A DNA stretch of 64,000 bases, taken from assembly GCF_032062135.1 (NCBI RefSeq), contig NC_092861.1, positions 59,479,572-59,543,571 of the forward strand, written 5' to 3'. The stretch comes from Pyxicephalus adspersus. Its lineage: Eukaryota; Chordata; Amphibia; Anura; Pyxicephalidae. Under the pieces are notes generated by a model that worked only from the letters and a program-made list of their open reading frames with translations, had not been told where the DNA came from and ran no database searches. The translations under genes were made by a program, and so were the position numbers. Positions 61,967-64,000 of the stretch are shown piece after piece (the first letter of the stretch is position 1; every line of letters begins with the position of its first letter).

Positions 61967-64000
61967 ATAACACTTATGAGTCTAGAGAATAAGGTTAATT
62001 TAACACAATAAAAGAAAGTTCTTAAGGAAAACTTTGTACAGTCTGAAAACCTAATCATGAGAAGAACATTTGCTGTCTAACAAGAAGACAATGACCACAA
62101 GCATGAAGCCAAACTAAACAGAATTTGCTTAAATGTTCTGGAATGGCAGAGTCACAAGTTTAAAACTTAATTTATTGGAGAATTTGTGGCTAGAATTGAA
62201 AACAACTTTATCTTATAACCTAAAAGATTAGAAGGAACTGTTTTAAAAGGAGGAATGGGGAGAAGTTGTAATGTCCTGAAGAGAACAGCCACACAGACCT
62301 AAGTTTGTAATTGTTAAGGTGCAGCTACTAAATATTGTCCTGATGCAATGTTAACTTATGCAATCTATTGTCTTCTTATTATAATTATCTACAAAAATCT
62401 GATTTTAATTTACCATGAAAGTTCATTTTAGAGAAGAGGCATAATTAGTTGTTTTCCTTTCTGCAATAGAAAAACATGAAACTTCCACAAGGTTCAATAT
62501 TTTATGAATTCCATCTGGGTATTTTGTCACCTGCCTATTTAGGGATCTATTCATAAACAAATGTTTTCACCTAAGATTTATTTTTTTACCCAAAATCTAC
62601 ACAATTTCCTATTTAATCATATGTGAACAAATCTACATTTTGGGTAAAAATTGGGGGAAACTCGGATAGAAACCTTCATAAACTGACCCCTTAGAATAAA
62701 AAACAGAAATAGAATTAATTTAATAAGCTGGTTTGTGTAAAAGGATGTTTGATAGTATTTTAATATGTAAAAAAAGTTATCAGCGAACAAGAAGATTGAC
62801 ACAAAGAGGCTACCTGAAACAAAGGGGGAGTAAAAAAGTTCTAAGGAGGTGCAGTCAGCTTCCTGTAATGTAGAGATATTTGGGTGCTACTATAGTGTGT
62901 CTATAGTGAATGGTGCACCATTGAGCTTTCCTCTCCATTACAGTATTTGTGGATCTACCAGTAAGCTTTGGCACTTCTTCCATTGGCATTCGCATGCTCC
63001 AAAGGTAAACTAGCTCCAAAATTTCAGAGATTCAAATTACAGTGGAGTCTTCCGTTCAAATCAGTTTAATGGAAGAACTGGCAACCCTTTTTTTTGCACC
63101 TGAATACCGGCACCTTATGTCCATGGACCTTCTTGTTTGTCAACATCACTGGGCCATCACACTTGAGGAAAGTTCTTGCCGCAACCAGGAGACCACGTTG
63201 AAGGGGATATAGCGACGACGTTTCTTCACTTTGCACCACTCTTAACAACATTTTTTGTAAGGGTATGCTTGTCTCTACTGGTTTCAATGGCTATTCTTAA
63301 AAGGAATTTAAATGAAATAGAAGGCGAGTTATTTTTTTTTTTAATGGCAATCTTCATGAAATAGAAGGTGAGGTAGTTTTTTTTTTTTAGTAGGGGTGGT
63401 TGCTTTGCTGGTTTAATGATTCTTAATGTAAACAAAGAAGTTTCTTGAGTAGTAGGCTATAAATAGAATGTGAGGTAGGAACAAAAAATGATGGCAGGAA
63501 TCACACTATAGTAGCACCGATATTTGCATAATATGCCTATATTATGCTTTTATAAAACATAAATAGTACCAAGTTGAATAAATCCTAGTTCCTCTCGTAG
63601 GTAATATTTTGCACAGAACTGTGAATGTGGTTATGTGTTCTTGGATAATTTAAAACAGTCAGCCAACATCTCTAAACTATATAAAAAAATATATAACTAT
63701 ATAAAAAAAAATGCATGGCAGAAAGGAAGCATGACATCAACAGAAAACAAGCTAGAAGTTTCACTATCTGGTTCTATATGAAGTGTAGAAGTGTTTGTAG
63801 GCTGCATTTTTAGGTTATGTTTTCTGCTGTAAAGAGATTGCCGACTTCTGATTCTGACTTATAGCCTATCACAACATAAAATTAATACATTTCTCCCCAT
63901 TCATTATTATTAATATATAGATATCCCCCCATCCACCCCCCAAAAGTAATATCTGTGTAAAAAAGACAATTCCCTCAATTTCACAGTACAGTTAGTGCAT

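Larger units (their letters stand above)
60180..64000. other. LRCH3 intron 1, distal part
   Basis: AT-rich non-coding sequence to the window edge. It holds a short hairpin at 61240-61280 and a (CTAT)n tract at 61937-61966. No exon 1 of LRCH3 is visible. Confidence 0.6.

Noticed and set aside
63066..63287. Minus-strand ORF of 73 residues ending in ..KKVHGHKVPVFRCKKKGCQFFH
   Set aside because: It looks protein-like and GC-richer than its surroundings, perhaps a retrocopy or transposase remnant. I could not match it to a family, another frame in the same stretch is equally protein-like, and no exon borders fit. I do not call a gene.
55443..64000. Search for LRCH3 exon 1 (start codon, GC-rich)
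   Set aside because: No GC-rich block or matching ..GRKLREFP.. coding on the minus strand. It must lie beyond the right edge.

Overview
This window is eukaryotic nuclear DNA. It is AT-rich, its genes are split into short exons with GT/AG introns, and the introns are full of degraded retrotransposons and small DNA-transposon derivatives. The gene content and order, RPL35A (-), IQCG (+), LRCH3 (-), match the LRCH3-IQCG-RPL35A block of vertebrates (human 3q29, inverted here). The repeats (L1-like LINEs, tRNA-derived SINEs, many hAT MITEs, piggyBac-type TTAA MITEs) suggest an amphibian, probably a frog. That taxon call is inference; I cannot name a species.

Layout. 1-1.7 kb: minus-strand L1-like fragment in the last RPL35A intron. 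2.55-5.35 kb: RPL35A (ribosomal protein eL33), complete except for the final tiny exon, which should lie left of the window. 5.35-5.7 kb: head-to-head promoter shared with IQCG, holding a TOP/YY1-type start for RPL35A and an RFX X-box-like site. 7.0-18.5 kb: nine coding exons of IQCG (DRC9 of the nexin-dynein regulatory complex), giving 392 residues with an unbroken reading phase. Its introns hold a LINE and several MITEs. 18.9-20.0 kb: a 5'-truncated LINE with a 17-bp target-site duplication, just past the IQCG poly(A) signal. 20-28 kb: no coding exon; probably a long LRCH3 3' UTR plus spacer. 28.07-55.44 kb: LRCH3 on the minus strand, with 19 shared internal coding exons and two alternative terminal exons. 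Exon 1 (start codon) lies right of the window. 55.4-64 kb: LRCH3 intron 1. An assembly gap of 983 N lies at 48820-49802 in an LRCH3 intron.

The three genes are not one pathway. RPL35A is a housekeeping 60S subunit gene, IQCG an axonemal protein and LRCH3 a leucine-rich-repeat/calponin-homology scaffold. The only direct functional link visible is the divergent RPL35A/IQCG promoter. I found no new multi-gene system. The most interesting observation is that LRCH3 can end in two ways: one terminal exon finishes the calponin-homology domain as a soluble protein, and the other adds a hydrophobic membrane-anchor-like tail resembling that of LRCH4.
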